Shown piece after piece: positions 23,029 to 34,156 of a DNA stretch of 64,000 bases (position 1 is the stretch's first letter; every line of letters starts with the position of its first letter). This DNA is from Hordeum vulgare subsp. vulgare (lineage: Eukaryota > Streptophyta > Magnoliopsida > Poales > Poaceae): assembly GCF_904849725.1 (NCBI RefSeq), contig NC_058518.1, positions 418,569,081 through 418,633,080 of the forward strand, written 5' to 3'. A program made the translations under genes and the position numbers. Below the pieces are notes generated by a model, which saw nothing but the letters and a program-made list of their open reading frames with translations, was not told the DNA's origin and ran no database searches.

Positions 23029-23592
23029 GTTTGTATGTTTATGGTTATGTTGTGATGCCATCGATGTATCTATACATATCGGTATGCCATGCGTACGTGT
23101 GTCGTACTTGATATGTATGGGGTTCGATTACCTAGTCATGAATTTTAGTAGCACTTCTTACAGGGAAATGCCCCTTTGTGATCCAACGAGCCATGGTAGC
23201 TCGCTACTGCTCCGGACACATTGGTTGACCGGCATCTGTCCTTCTTAGCTGATGTGTCTGTCCCCTTTGGGGAAATGTCACGCGATGTAATGGAGTCCTT
23301 GTAGCTTGCTACGACTCGTCTACACTCGTTGGTGACCGACACCTGCTTTGTTGGGTCATGTATGCATGTCCTTGTGCGGTACTACCACTTTGGTTTATGA
23401 CTAGACTTGTCGATCCGGGTTCTTTGACATTGGAATGCTAGCGACACTATTGCATACGTGAGTCAAAAGACGGAAACAGTCCCGGCTAAGGTAAGGCTGC
23501 AGCCGTGGAGTTAACCGCGTGTGAGACCGCAAAGGGATGTGATGTGTTACACGCTGGATTCCTATGGCTTAGGATCGGGGTCCCGACAGCGT

Positions 23593-23604
23593 TGGTATCA
23601 GAGC
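23593..23604 (+). other. N4 primer binding site
   Basis: TGGTATCAGAGC, a perfect initiator-Met-tRNA primer site, lies four bases after the 5' LTR end. Confidence 0.95.
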
Positions 23605-23868
23605 CTGACTGACTGTAGGATTACAAAGCCAAACTGGTCGAACTTGAGTCTAGAATTGCTTTAGTTATATATAAGGGAATTGTTTGTGGAAGGGAACGTA
23701 AGACTCTTGTTCTCTTCTCAAGTTATTCTATTCCGATCATCCTCGTCTTTTCTGCGGGAATTAAGGACTAGGTTACTCATCTTCTTCTAGGCTCGTGTTT
23801 CTGATCGGTAGATTATAGGACTACGGGTCAAGAGATATTTGGGTTTCTTCATCCCTAGGAAAAAGGAA

Positions 23869-24025
23869 GTAAGTTTGATGATCAGAGATTTGAACTTGAT
23901 AGTTGAGTGGTTACGCTATTCCATTTTGGGTTGTCTCAAAATTCGTTTTTGAGCATTTACAGCCGTTATGCTGCCCAATTTTTCATTCGGAGCTCTAATG
24001 CTTTTGCATTACTCTCTATTTACAG
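23869..24025 (+). other. Candidate leader intron before the extra ORF of N4
   Basis: A GTAAGT donor is at 23869 and a pyrimidine-rich acceptor ending TTTACAG at 24025, with CTAAT (23995-23999) at branch-point distance, about 27 bases upstream. The ATG of the extra ORF is the very next base. Use of the same donor with the acceptor at 25141 would remove the extra ORF and place gag first. This is a prediction from consensus sites only. Confidence 0.4.
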
Positions 24026-24799
24026 ATGCCTGGTTGTCCTTCTCGTCAGGTGGTACGTCTGACCAGGTGCATTGATGTGCCGGGTCATACGGCCATGCTG
24101 GTCAGGGTGATGTCGGTGTGCGGTTACCGCTGGTACCCCGAGTACACAGTGGAGGAACAGGACCGAGACTTCAACCAGAGCCAGTATATCTGCACTGTTA
24201 GGGTATTTCCAGAATACCCCGGAGCTGAGGAGCCAGTCCATTGGTCCTATGGGTTGGGAGTCACTGTTGACATGGCAGTACAAGATGCTGCCTACTCAAT
24301 GCTGACCATTATGAGAGCGAGACATGCACTGCTGCAGAATTCAGAGTTCTGCTCTGTTCCGGCCTCTCAGCCTGGTGAAGAGGGATACCTCAGTGGAGTC
24401 TATTTTGATTCTTCTATGGAGGATCCACTACTGCAGTCCACTGTTGAGATGCTAGAGAACAGAGACAGGGATGCTCGTGCTCTCCGCATGGAGCTTTATG
24501 CTACCCGTGCCCGTCTGTGGGCGGCTTTGACGCACCTGGCACCGGTAGTCCAGACAGGGTACGGAGATATGGATCTGCTGAACCCTGTTAGGACCCATCT
24601 TCCGGCCCACGTTGACTGGCCAGCTATAGGAGGAGTCACCCCTCTTCGGGGACCCCTCTTACCACCAGTCAGGGGACCAAGGCCACATCCGTGTCCTTAT
24701 GGATCCCAGGGATCTCAGGCTAGAGTGTTTCCTGATCCGCAGGTTGAGCTTCCAGGTCATGGAGGTAATCTCTATGAGATGTTCTATGTGGATGCCTGA
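24026..24799 (+). CDS. Extra ORF upstream of gag in N4 (257 aa), function unknown
   Basis: An intact 257-codon frame from ATG 24026 to TGA 24799, lying between primer site and gag, whereas the neighbouring gag-pol frame has seven stops. Residues 37-96 show a beta-beta-beta-alpha-like pattern reminiscent of double-stranded-RNA-binding domains: a P-x-Y start (YPEYTV), a C-x-V-x-V strand (ICTVRVF), a G-x-G turn (YGLGVT), then an Ala-rich helix (MAVQDAAYSML). The basic KKxAK signature expected at the helix start is absent, so RNA binding is doubtful. A second helical part (about 140-172, rich in Arg/Leu/Ala) and a Pro-rich tail follow. I see no signal peptide or membrane segment. The ATG follows a splice acceptor directly. 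Other options are a structural leader protein or a captured host gene. I am sure it is an open, coding-like frame, not of its role. Confidence 0.65.
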   Translation: MPGCPSRQVVRLTRCIDVPGHTAMLVRVMSVCGYRWYPEYTVEEQDRDFNQSQYICTVRVFPEYPGAEEPVHWSYGLGVTVDMAVQDAAYSMLTIMRARHALLQNSEFCSVPASQPGEEGYLSGVYFDSSMEDPLLQSTVEMLENRDRDARALRMELYATRARLWAALTHLAPVVQTGYGDMDLLNPVRTHLPAHVDWPAIGGVTPLRGPLLPPVRGPRPHPCPYGSQGSQARVFPDPQVELPGHGGNLYEMFYVDA

Positions 24800-25117
24800 G
24801 CTGTGAGCGGAAGGATAGTATGGTAGTAGCCGTATGTTCACAGTCCTGCGTGACTTGTGAAGTATGCCTCTGATGTGAAATGAATTCCGGAGGCCTAGAT
24901 AAATAATGTATAGGAAGCTTGTAAGCCTCTGATGAGTAGTTTCATAATTTCAGTAGTTTGCTCTTTGAGTAAGTTTGTACTGAACTATGTAAGGGTGTGT
25001 ATGAACCATGGTGTATGTACAGCAGTTGCTTGTTACCATGTTGTTCGGATATTCATTTCCGCATTCCATGTGTTCAGTACATTCTTAATCCATAGCTAGT
25101 ATTGATATGATATTGGT

Positions 25118-25141
25118 CTAAGCTGTGAGTTTGTTTGTCAG
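25118..25141 (+). promoter_or_regulatory. Candidate 3' splice site before gag of N4
   Basis: CTAAG (25118-25122) as branch site and TTTGTTTGTCAG ending at 25141 precede the gag ATG at 25143 by one base. This mirrors the acceptor in front of the extra ORF. Confidence 0.4.
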
Positions 25142-25142
25142 G

Positions 25143-28100
25143 ATGGTGTTCACCAGGTTGAACCGTGCCCCTGCTCATGAGCAAGGCGAGGGTAGTCAAG
25201 CGTTGCAGGAAGACCTGCCTCACTCGCCCTCTCTGGCGGAAGTTATGCTTGAGGCAGAGAGAAACAAAAGGGAGACCAACCGACTATCACAGCGTATTGA
25301 GCAGAATACGACTCGTCAGCCTAGGAATGCTGCAGTATCCCTCAACGACTTTGTGAAGCTGAATCCTCCAAAGTTTCACCACTCCGTCGATCCCCTCGAC
25401 GCTGATGACTGGCTGTGCAGCATCTCACGCAAGATTCGCTCTGCGAATGTTTCCGAGGCCAACAAGGTGACCTTTGCGGCGTATTTCCTCGAAGGACCCG
25501 CCAATCTGTGGTGGGAGAACATTGAAGCTATGCGTCCTGCTGAACCAGCAGCCACATGGGCCGACTTCAATGCAGCCTTCCGTCTGCACCATATTCCAGA
25601 GAGCCTGATGGACAGAAAGAGAGAGGAGTTTTGTGCCTTCACTCAGGGCAAGTTGACCGTGGATGCCTATAGCCGCGAGTTTGGTAACCTCGCCCGCTGT
25701 GCAACAGAGGAGGTGTCTACTGATGCCAAGAAGCAAGCAAGGTTCCGTAAGGGTCTGAGCCCTGAGCTTCGTCGTGATCTGCGCCTCCACGAGTGTGCAA
25801 GCTTTCAAGCCCTGGTCAACAAGGCGATCAGTGCCGAGACTGGTCATACTGACTTTGAAGCCACAAGGAAGCACTCCCGTGACTTTGGCTCGTCTTCTGG
25901 TTCCGCGTTTCCAAAACGCAGGTTGTGGGTTCCGAACAGTTCTCTGCCGCCAAGATACACTCCAAGGCCATCCTACATGGCGCCTTAGACGAATCAGATC
26001 AACCCTCCAGCAAAAACCTATGGTGGTCCAGCTAGCAACGCTGCACCACGTGCCAACCAAGTGATATGCTACAAGTGTGGAGAACCAGGGCACTATTCCC
26101 GTGAGTGTCCTCAAAATGTGGGTGCCAAGCAACCCGGAAAGTCCGTCGGGCAAGGCAAGTCGGGCAAAGCTTACTATGTGAAGCCAACTCCTGCACGTGG
26201 TCGTGTGAACTATGTCTCAGCAGAAGAAGCTGCAGAGGATCCTGACGTCTTACTGGGTACGCTTCTTGTTAATCATCACCCAGCGTCTGTTCTCTTTGAC
26301 ACTGGGTCTTCTCATTCCTTCATTTCAGAAAGTTATGCACAGTTGCATAACATGTCTTTTTGTGATATGCCAATTCCATTGGTTGTCTAAACTCCTGGTA
26401 GTAAATGGCAAACCTCTAGGATAACCTATGACAATGAAATTCTAGTAGACAGGCTAGTTTTTCTAGCCTCATTGATAGCCTTGAAATCTTCGGATATTAA
26501 TATCATCTTGGGTATGGACTGGATGTCAGCTCACTATGCCAAGATTGATACTCATTCTAGAAATGTCCAGCTTACCCATCCCTCGGGTGAGATAGTAAAT
26601 GTCTCTACTCGGGTTGCCAAATGCCAACTCTATTCATTAAATGCCAACCCTCTTCCGGAACTTGAGGACATTCCGGTAGTCCGTGACTTCCCAGATGTTT
26701 TTCCAGAGGAACTGCCAGGAATTCCACCTGACAAAGATGTAGAGTTTGTGATAGATCTTGTTCCGGGAACTGTCCCAATAGCCAGAAGACCTTATAAGAT
26801 GGCACCCCTAGAGCTAGCCAAACTTAAGAAGAAACTAGATGAGGCCTTGAATAAAGGTTTCATTCGTCCTAGCTCTTCTCCTTGGGCTTGCCCCGTCCTC
26901 TTCGTCAAGAAGAAAGACGGAACGGATCGGATAGTTGTAGATTATCAACCAGTTAATCTGGTCACCATAAAGAACAAGTATCCGCTCCCCAGGATCAATG
27001 ATCTGTATGATCAGCTCGCTGGATCCTCAGTCTTCTCCAAAATGGATTTGAGGTTGGGTTACCATCAAATCAAGATCAAGAACGGGGACATTCCAAAAAC
27101 AGCTTTTGTTACTCGTTATGGCCAATACGAGTACACCGTCATGTCCTTCGGTTTAACCAATGCCCCAGCCACCTTCTCTCGTCTGATGAACTCAATCTTC
27201 ATGGAGTATTTGGATAAATTCGTCGTGGTATACCTCGATGATATTCTCATCTACTCGAAGAACGAACAAGAACATGCCGAGCATCTAAGGCTGGTATTGA
27301 TGAAACTTCGAGAGCATCGCCTTTATGCCAAGTTTTCAAAATGTGAATTTTGCTTACCAGAAGTGACCTATCTAGGTCACGTAATCTCTGGTAAGGGTAT
27401 TGCTGTCAATCCCGAGAGAGTTCAAGCTGTCCTTGATTGGACTCAACCTGAATCGGTTAAGCAAGTTAGGAGTTTTCTTGGTCTAGAGAGCTAATGTCGC
27501 CGCTTTCTCGAGAATTTCTCCAAGGTTGCAAAGCCTCTAACCGAACTCCTCAAGAAGGATAAAAAGTTCGAGTGGACACCACAGTGTGAGCATAGTTTTC
27601 AGGAACTGAAAAGACGCCTGACCTCCGCACCTGTGTTGCTACCACCAGATTTTTCGAAGGACTTTGTTATCTATGGCGACGCCTCGCGACAAGGATTAGG
27701 TTGCATTCTCATGCAAGATCGTCATGTGATCGCATACGCATCTCGACAGTTGCATCCACATGAGGATAATTATCCCACACATGATCTTGAGCTTGCAGCA
27801 TGGTCCATGCACTAAAAACCTGGCGACATTACCTTCTCGGTAATCGTTGCGAAATATTCACTCATCACCAAAGTCTGAAATATATCTTCACCCAGCCGGA
27901 TTTGAATCTCAGGCAAAGACAGTGGGTTGAGTTGATCTCGGATTACGACTTAGGGATAACTTACACCGCGGGAAAGACCAATGTTTTGGCCGATGCACTA
28001 AGTCGTAAATCTTATTGTAACAATTTGATGCTACAACAAGGTCAACCACATCTCTATGGGGAATTTCGGAAGATGAATCTTCATATTGTTCCTCAAGGAT

Positions 28101-29614
28101 TCCTTTCTACCCTGGTGGCGAAGCCTACTCTTAGGGATCAAATCATAGCCGTGCAGGCTTATGATATGGGTATATCCCGGATCAATGAGAATATTGCTAG
28201 CGGTAACGCTAGGGATTTCTCCATCAATGAGAAAGGTGTTGTGTTCTTTCAGAACCGTTTAGTGGTTCCTAAGAGCAAACGTCTCCGACAATTGATCCTT
28301 AAGGAGGCTCATGACTCTCCTCTCACCATTCATCCCGGTAGTACTAAGATGTATCAGGACCTATGCCAGAGGTTCTGGTGGACTAGGATGAAGAGAGAAA
28401 TTGTTGAGTTCGTTGCTAACTACGACGTTTGTCGTCGAGTTAAGGCAGAACATCAAAGGCCTGCTGGCACCCTTCAACCTCTAGCTATTCCTGAATGGAA
28501 ATGGGATAAAGTTAGTATGGATTTCATTACCGGATTTCCCAAGACCAAGAAAGGAAATAATGCTATCTTTGTGGTCATTGACCGTCTTTCCAAAGTGGCT
28601 CATTTTCTTCCCGTTCGTGAGAGTATAACAGGTAGCCAGCTAGCAGAGTTATATATCTCTCGAATAGTGTCTCTTCATGGTGTTCCCCTGGAGATTAACT
28701 CGGACCGTGGGAGTATCTTTACTTCTCGCTTCTGGTAAAGTTTTCAGAATGCCATGGGGACTCACTTGTCTTTTAGCACTGCTTTCCATCCCCAAACAAG
28801 TGGTCAAGTAGAAAGAGTGAATCAAATCCTAGAAGATATGCTCCGAGCTTGTGTTATATCGTTCGGTATGAATTGGGAGAAGTGCCTTCCATTCGCCGAA
28901 TTTGCTTATAACAATAGTTATCAATCAAGCTTGGGCAAAGCTCCTTTTGAAGTTCTCTATGGACGAAGATGTTGAACACCTCTTAATTGGTCAGAAACCG
29001 GAGAGAGGCAACTCTTTGGCCCGGATATGATCCAGGATGCAGAAGAGCAGGTTCGCATTATTCGTGAAAAGTTGAAAACAGCTCAGTCTCGTCAAAAGAG
29101 CCAATATGATCGTCATCATAAGGCTGTGACCTTTGAAGTTGACGAGAAGGCTTACCTTCAGGTTACACCTTTGAAGGGTACCCATCGATTCGGTATAAAG
29201 GGCAAGTTGGCTCCTCGTTACATTGGTCCTATTCGCATTCTTGCCAAATGAGGAGAAGTTGCCTACCAGTTGGAACTTCCTCCGCATCTTTCTAAGGTTC
29301 ATGATGTCTTCCACGTCTCGCAACTCAGGCGTTGCTTTTCGGATCCTATCCGTGAAGTGGACCACGAAACGCTTGATCTCCAAGATAACCTTTCATACCG
29401 AGAATACCCCGTGCGTATTCTTGATCAAGCTGAGCGTACCACTCGACGTTGAAACCTCAAGTTTCTTAAAGTTCAATGGTCAAATCATTCTGAAAAGGAG
29501 GCAACTTGGGAAAGAGAGGATCGTCTCCGACTTGAGTATCCTGCGTTATTCCCGACGACTTCTAAATCTCGGGACGAGATTCTTTTGAGTGGGGGTGAGT
29601 TGTCACATCCCTGA
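25143..29614 (+). pseudogene. N4 gag-pol polyprotein (Tekay chromovirus), inactivated
   Basis: Gag starts at ATG 25143 (MVFTRLNRAP), with the retrotransposon gag domain (FLEGPANLWWENI) and a CCHC knuckle near 26070 (CYKCGEPGHYSREC). Protease has DTGSSHSFIS. RT has YLDDILIYS near 27230. RNase H has [10 protein letters not shown]. Integrase has [10 protein letters not shown], although the first Cys of its zinc finger is Tyr (NYDVCRR). Its catalytic regions are [15 protein letters not shown] and GQVERVNQ, followed by the GPY/F module and a chromodomain (LKVQWSNHSEKEATWERED). Breaks: stops at 25986, 26388, 27492, 28736, 28973, 29249 and 29450, plus a one-base loss near 27805. Several stops fit C-to-T change (for example CGA to TGA at 29249). 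The frame ends inside the 3' LTR at 29614. Confidence 0.93.
29587..29600 (+). other. N4 polypurine tract
   Basis: GAGTGGGGGTGAGT lies immediately before the 3' LTR and overlaps the last codons of the chromodomain frame. Confidence 0.8.
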
Positions 29615-32600
29615 CACCTTAAGCAAGTTAGTTTTGTGCTCTTGTTTTCTTTGCATTGCATCTAAGAAATTTTCAACAAGAACAAAGCAAGTGGTGAAGG
29701 AAAATTCTAAAACCCTAGCCACTTCTCAAAATAAGGGAAAATTCAAACTAGTTAAAAAAATCAATGAACCCAAAATGGCCTCAAGAAAAGTTCAATCTTT
29801 CTGATAAATTATGAAAGTATATAAGCAATGAAGAAAACCTTTTCTTGACACTTTAAGCATTTTTAAATAAATGCAAAAAGCTACTGGTTTCAAGTTTTAA
29901 ATTTCAAATCAGAAACTTTAAACTTTCAAAAATATTGAAAACTTTGGGAATGGTTGGAAATATTCCAACAAATATTCTGGTGTGTTTAAAATAGTTTTTA
30001 CAAACTATTTGGGAGCTGAAATAAATAGCAAGTTAATGAAATAGCAAAACAGAAACAAAACACGAAGAAATGAGAAAAGTCTTACCTGTCGCTCACCTGG
30101 CCCGGCCCAGCTTCTCCTGTCGTCTTCCTCCCCCGCCAGTGGGCAGCAGGATGTGGTCGCCGCGTACTCCGGCACGGCCATGCACCTGTGCGCCTGCCTG
30201 GCCGCCGCTTCGCGCTGGCAAGCACGGGGATAACCTCCCCGAGCTCGTAGCTATCCATCCCCGTGCCCATTCCCCCCCCTCTGCCTCGTTTCTTTCTGCC
30301 GCCATTGGAGCCCGAGCAGAGCTCGAGCTCGCCGTCGTTCTAGCCTACCTCTCTCCCTCCTGAGCCGGGAAATAGGTCCGCCGCAACTCCCTGAAGCTTT
30401 CTAGCCACGAGCCCGACGCCGAGACGCGGTGAAACGAGGAGACGCAGTCGTCTTCTTCCTCGGGTCACCGAAGTTCGTCTCCGGCGTTCTTCCTCTCCAG
30501 GCCGTCCCCAAGCAAGCTAGCGCCACCACTGCACTCCTCGTGAGCTTGCGCATCTTTCCCCTAAGATCTCCCCGTTGATCCCCTCATATAGGCCTAGTTC
30601 CATCGGAGCCCGACGAGATCTGCCGCGGGAGCTCGTCGCCGGTAGCCCTCCGGTGATCAGCTCGTACTTCTGAGGCCACCAGTAGCTTCAGGCCGTCGCG
30701 TAGGTGTCGTAGGAGCTGAGTCCCGTGCGTAGCTGCCTCTGTTTCGATGACCTCGATGATGCCCGAACCTTGGCCGCCGCCAAGCTCGTCGCCGGCGTCA
30801 TCTCCGGCCAGATCAGCCCCAGCCAAGTGCAAAAATGAACCCGCGGGAGAAGTGGCGTTCCTCTGGTGCTCTCCGCGCCGAGTTTGGCCCCCTGTGCGCC
30901 GTTTCCGAGCCCCTCCGACGTACTGGTGTTCGCCGGAGGCTCCCCGCCGGCGAGGACGACCTCGCCGCCGATGGATCTCAGCTGGCTTGAGCCACTGACG
31001 TGTGGGGCCAGCCTCTGGGAGTTTAGGAATAATAAAAATAAAATCAAATAAGTTAATAAGCACTGACATATGGGTCAAGTAAGATTAATCAGCTAATTAA
31101 GTTTAGTTTTAATCTAAAACTGACCAGAGACACTGACCAGTGGGTCCCACTGGTCAGGTTTGACTTTCAACGGCGAGTTTGACCTGCTGATGTCATGCTG
31201 ATGCAGTAAAGGGATTTTCCAGTATAAAAATAATTCCAGAAATGTTTAAAACTTTAAAAATTCATAGAAATTAATCTGTAACTCCAATGAAAATAATTTA
31301 TATATGAAAAAGTATCAGAAAAATTCAAGGAATCTGAATATGCCATTTTCAAACATGTTTGAAAATGTTACAGAACCCAAACATGTAGTTTAATGAATAA
31401 GTTAATTCTTATAAATACTTTATAAATGAAATTTGGCAAATATTTAAATTTCACTATGAATGGCATGATCAAACAGTGTTCTAATTACAAACCAGCAACT
31501 TAACATGTCATCCCATGCATGTTAACATCAAGTTGATCTGAGCATCAGGTCGAATCAATTAAAATGGTATCCGAGAATACCTCGTTTGAAGTGATATTTG
31601 AATTTGATTCAAATCAACTTCAAACTTAATATATGCTAACTATATTAGTTTGTCACCTTGCATTCTCATGCCATGCTCATGCATCATCTTGATTGCATAT
31701 GTTTGTTATTGATTATTGTCATTCCTTTCGGTAGGCTCCACTCCCCCGGATTCCACCGAATATTCGTCTGACGGATATTGTCACTCCTCTGAGCAACAAA
31801 GCAAGCAACCATTTTGATCATCCCGATAAATCCCATGTTCTTGCTCCTGCACTTACTTATTGCATTAGGATCAAATGCTTCAACTGCTTTTGCCACGTTA
31901 GTTGAACCCACTTCCTTTGCATGACCTAACCTTGTCATAGTAAATAGCCGAACCTTGCAACCTAGCATACCTGGTAGTTGCTTGAGCCATGATGTGCCTT
32001 ATCCTGCTATGCATGCTATGCTTAGAGTTGTGTATGGTCTGTCATCTGGCAGATGAACAGAATTGTGAGAATGTGTTCAGTAAACAAAGGTTGTGTGTTG
32101 AACCTGATTTGGTACAGGTACCGGTGAAAGGCTGTGTAGGAGTACATGGCGGGTTGTTTCATTGGAACCGTCCTTAGGAACTAAGTTCCGTGTATGTAAT
32201 CCAAGACGAGATACTACCACACGTTGGGATACTTAATTGACCCTCTTGACTTATTAATCGCTTAGTGCTCGGTCCAGGAGTTGCAAGTAGTTTCTGGTGT
32301 TTATAGTCATGCTGGAGGCCGTGCATAGTGCTAACCTGAGAGGTGGGCTATGATGCAGTAGGCAGTGGCACGGTGTACCAAGTGGCACCCGGATGGTGGG
32401 CTTGGGAACCCTGCGCACATCGTCTGAGGCCTTGGCGGAAACCTCGGCCGGACTTCCGTACGGGTTACTCTCAGATAGGCGATAAACCTGGACTAGGTAC
32501 TAGTGTGGTTAACGGTCGTGGCCGACTCCCTCGCTGGGCTTCCGCTTGAAGGTTGTCGAGGTGCATGACGTGCACATGGCGATAAGTGGCGAGAGCGTGT

Positions 32601-33435
32601 GTGACGAAGTACACCCCTGCAGGGTTATGGTCTATTCGAATAGCCGCGTCCGCGGATATGGACTACTTGGAGACATATGTTGTTCATAGATAACTTCAAT
32701 GGCTACTCATAAAATTGTCAAGATAAGCGTGAGTGTCGTGGACGGCAATTCCATATGGAGACGGAATGATTCCACGATGGTGTATTGTTGTGGTGTTAGT
32801 GGACTCGTGTGCGAGAAATCAAGTTGTCAAAATTATTTAAAAATGCAAGTTGTCTAGCCACGAGTCAAATGCTGGCTTGCCGCATGAAACCCCACAATAC
32901 CTTATTGATACTTTGCATGAGTAGATAGTTATCCTAAAGCCTTGCTGAGTACCTCCGTACTCATGTTTGCTTAATAAATGTTGCCGAGGTTGCTAATGAC
33001 CCTAATGGAGGGAAATGCCCCTTTGTGATCCAACGAGCCATGGTAGCTCGCTACTGCTCCGGACACATTGGTTGACCGGCATGTGTCCTTCTTAGCTGCT
33101 GTGTCTGTCCCCTTTGGGGAAATGTCACACGATGTAATGCAGTCCTTGTAGCTTGCTACGACTCGTCTACACTCGTTGGTGACCGACACCTGCTTTGTTG
33201 GGTCATGTATGCCTATCCTTGTGCGGTACTGCCACTTTGGTTTATGACTAGACTTGTCGATCCGTGTTCTTTGACATTGGAATGCTAGCGACACTATTGC
33301 ATACGTGAGTCAAAAGACGCAAACGGTCCCGGCTAAGGTAAGGCTGCAGCCGTGGAGTTAACCGTGCGTGAGACCGCAAAGGGATGCGATGTGTTACAGG
33401 CTGGATTCCTATGGCTTAGGATCGGGGTCCCGACA
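29601..33435 (+). repeat. N4 3' LTR with 364-bp internal deletion
   Basis: The LTR is 3835 bp, colinear with the 5' LTR except that bases equivalent to 22802-23165 are missing. The join 'GGAGGGAAATGCCC' (33007-33020) carries AGGG once, where the 5' LTR has AGGG at both ends of the missing segment. The lost part includes an AATAAA signal. Confidence 0.93.
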
Positions 33436-33860
33436 GTAGAGTCACGTACGACAGCGTATGGATCAAGGTCGTGGCGGAAAGTGAGGTATGAAGCCGCGCC
33501 AAGTGTGGTGAAGTTCGTGATTATACGACCTAAAGTAGCAGGAGGTTCTAGTGATATGCGACGAGCTTCACCTGCGGGCTGGGCAGGAGGAGGTGGTGGC
33601 ATGTAGGACGCCTTGCGAGTCCCGGGCTTTGGCTTGGACCTCCGATCGGCGTGCTGGTCAGCAAAGTCCTCGGCGGCAAGCTCCTCCTCGAAGTCGGGGT
33701 CATCACCATCAGACGACGAGGGGAGTTGTGGAGACGGAGAACGCCGGGCAGTCTGTTCAAAGGGACGACGTGGCCCATCCGACTCCGGCCCCGTGCTAGG
33801 AGGGGCGCGAGATGATGAGCCAGCCACGGTCTTCCGAGAGGCGTGCTTGGTCTTGTTCAT
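33436..33860 (-). pseudogene. N3 third ORF ('env-like'), 5' part
   Basis: The likely start is the ATG at 33858-33860 (MNKTKHASRKTV); the frame is open upstream too, but this ATG follows a pyrimidine-rich leader. The 141 residues before the N4 junction are low-complexity: Ser/Pro-rich, then acidic (DGDDPDFEEEL), then basic (HADRRSKPKPGTRK) and a short Pro run. A more ordered stretch follows, cut at VVRDST. The remainder of the protein is encoded at 18259-19401. A TATA box and LTR-like repeats lie 280-430 bp upstream. Confidence 0.7.
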
Positions 33861-34139
33861 GGAGCACAATATCCTACGCGGATGAAAATCCCAAATAAGG
33901 AACGAACATGGAGATTCATGGGAGAGAGAGAGAACCAAAACAAACGCGAAAGGAACGGAGGAGCAACCTGCAGACGGATCCCGCGAAGGAAGAGGAGGAA
34001 AAAGAGGAGGATCCGCGGAGGAGATCGGCCCGATCTCGGGTCTGGCGGCGCAGGCGAGGGCTCCTCATGCTGGCGGCGGCGGCGGTGGGGAGGAAAAGAG
34101 GCGCTGAGGGTTAGGGCAAGAGCCCAGCCCCGCGCCCAG

Positions 34140-34147
34140 CTATTTAT
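34140..34147 (-). promoter_or_regulatory. TATA box upstream of the N3 third ORF
   Basis: The minus strand reads CCTATAAATAGC, a near-ideal plant TATA box, 280 bp before the ATG at 33860. Directly upstream are GTCGGACGTCTGAC repeats (34157-34292), the same motif type and order (repeats, then TATA) as in the U3 of N3's own LTR. Confidence 0.55.
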
Positions 34148-34156
34148 AGGCACGAG

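Larger units (their letters stand above)
19402..23588 (+). repeat. N4 5' LTR
   Basis: The LTR is 4187 bp. It has an AT-rich start and a GC-rich part (19880-20780) on the complementary strand of which proline/arginine-rich frames occur. It contains the conserved CTATTCGAATAG motif (22421) and AATAAA at 23023, and ends directly before the primer site. It retains 364 bp absent from the 3' LTR (22802-23165). Confidence 0.92.
19402..33435 (+). mobile_element. N4: Tekay chromovirus with an extra ORF before gag
   Basis: TGTCACATCCCTGACACC begins both LTRs (19402 and 29601), and GGGGTCCCGACA ends both (23588 and 33435). The flanks are perfect GTAGA duplications at 19397-19401 and 33436-33440. Internal order: primer site, possible intron, intact extra ORF, gag, protease, RT, RNase H, integrase, chromodomain, purine tract. 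The gag-pol frame has seven stops and one frameshift. It is the youngest layer of the nest by position. The sampled LTR difference is about 2.5%, apart from a 364-bp deletion in the 3' LTR. Confidence 0.95.

Noticed and set aside
23593..23604. TGGTATCAGAGC sequences considered as tRNA genes
   Set aside because: They are retrotransposon primer binding sites adjacent to LTRs; no cloverleaf sequence surrounds them.
18259..33860. Third ORF of N3 considered as a true viral envelope gene
   Set aside because: No signal peptide, membrane anchor or fusion segment is visible; the name only reflects its position in Sireviruses.
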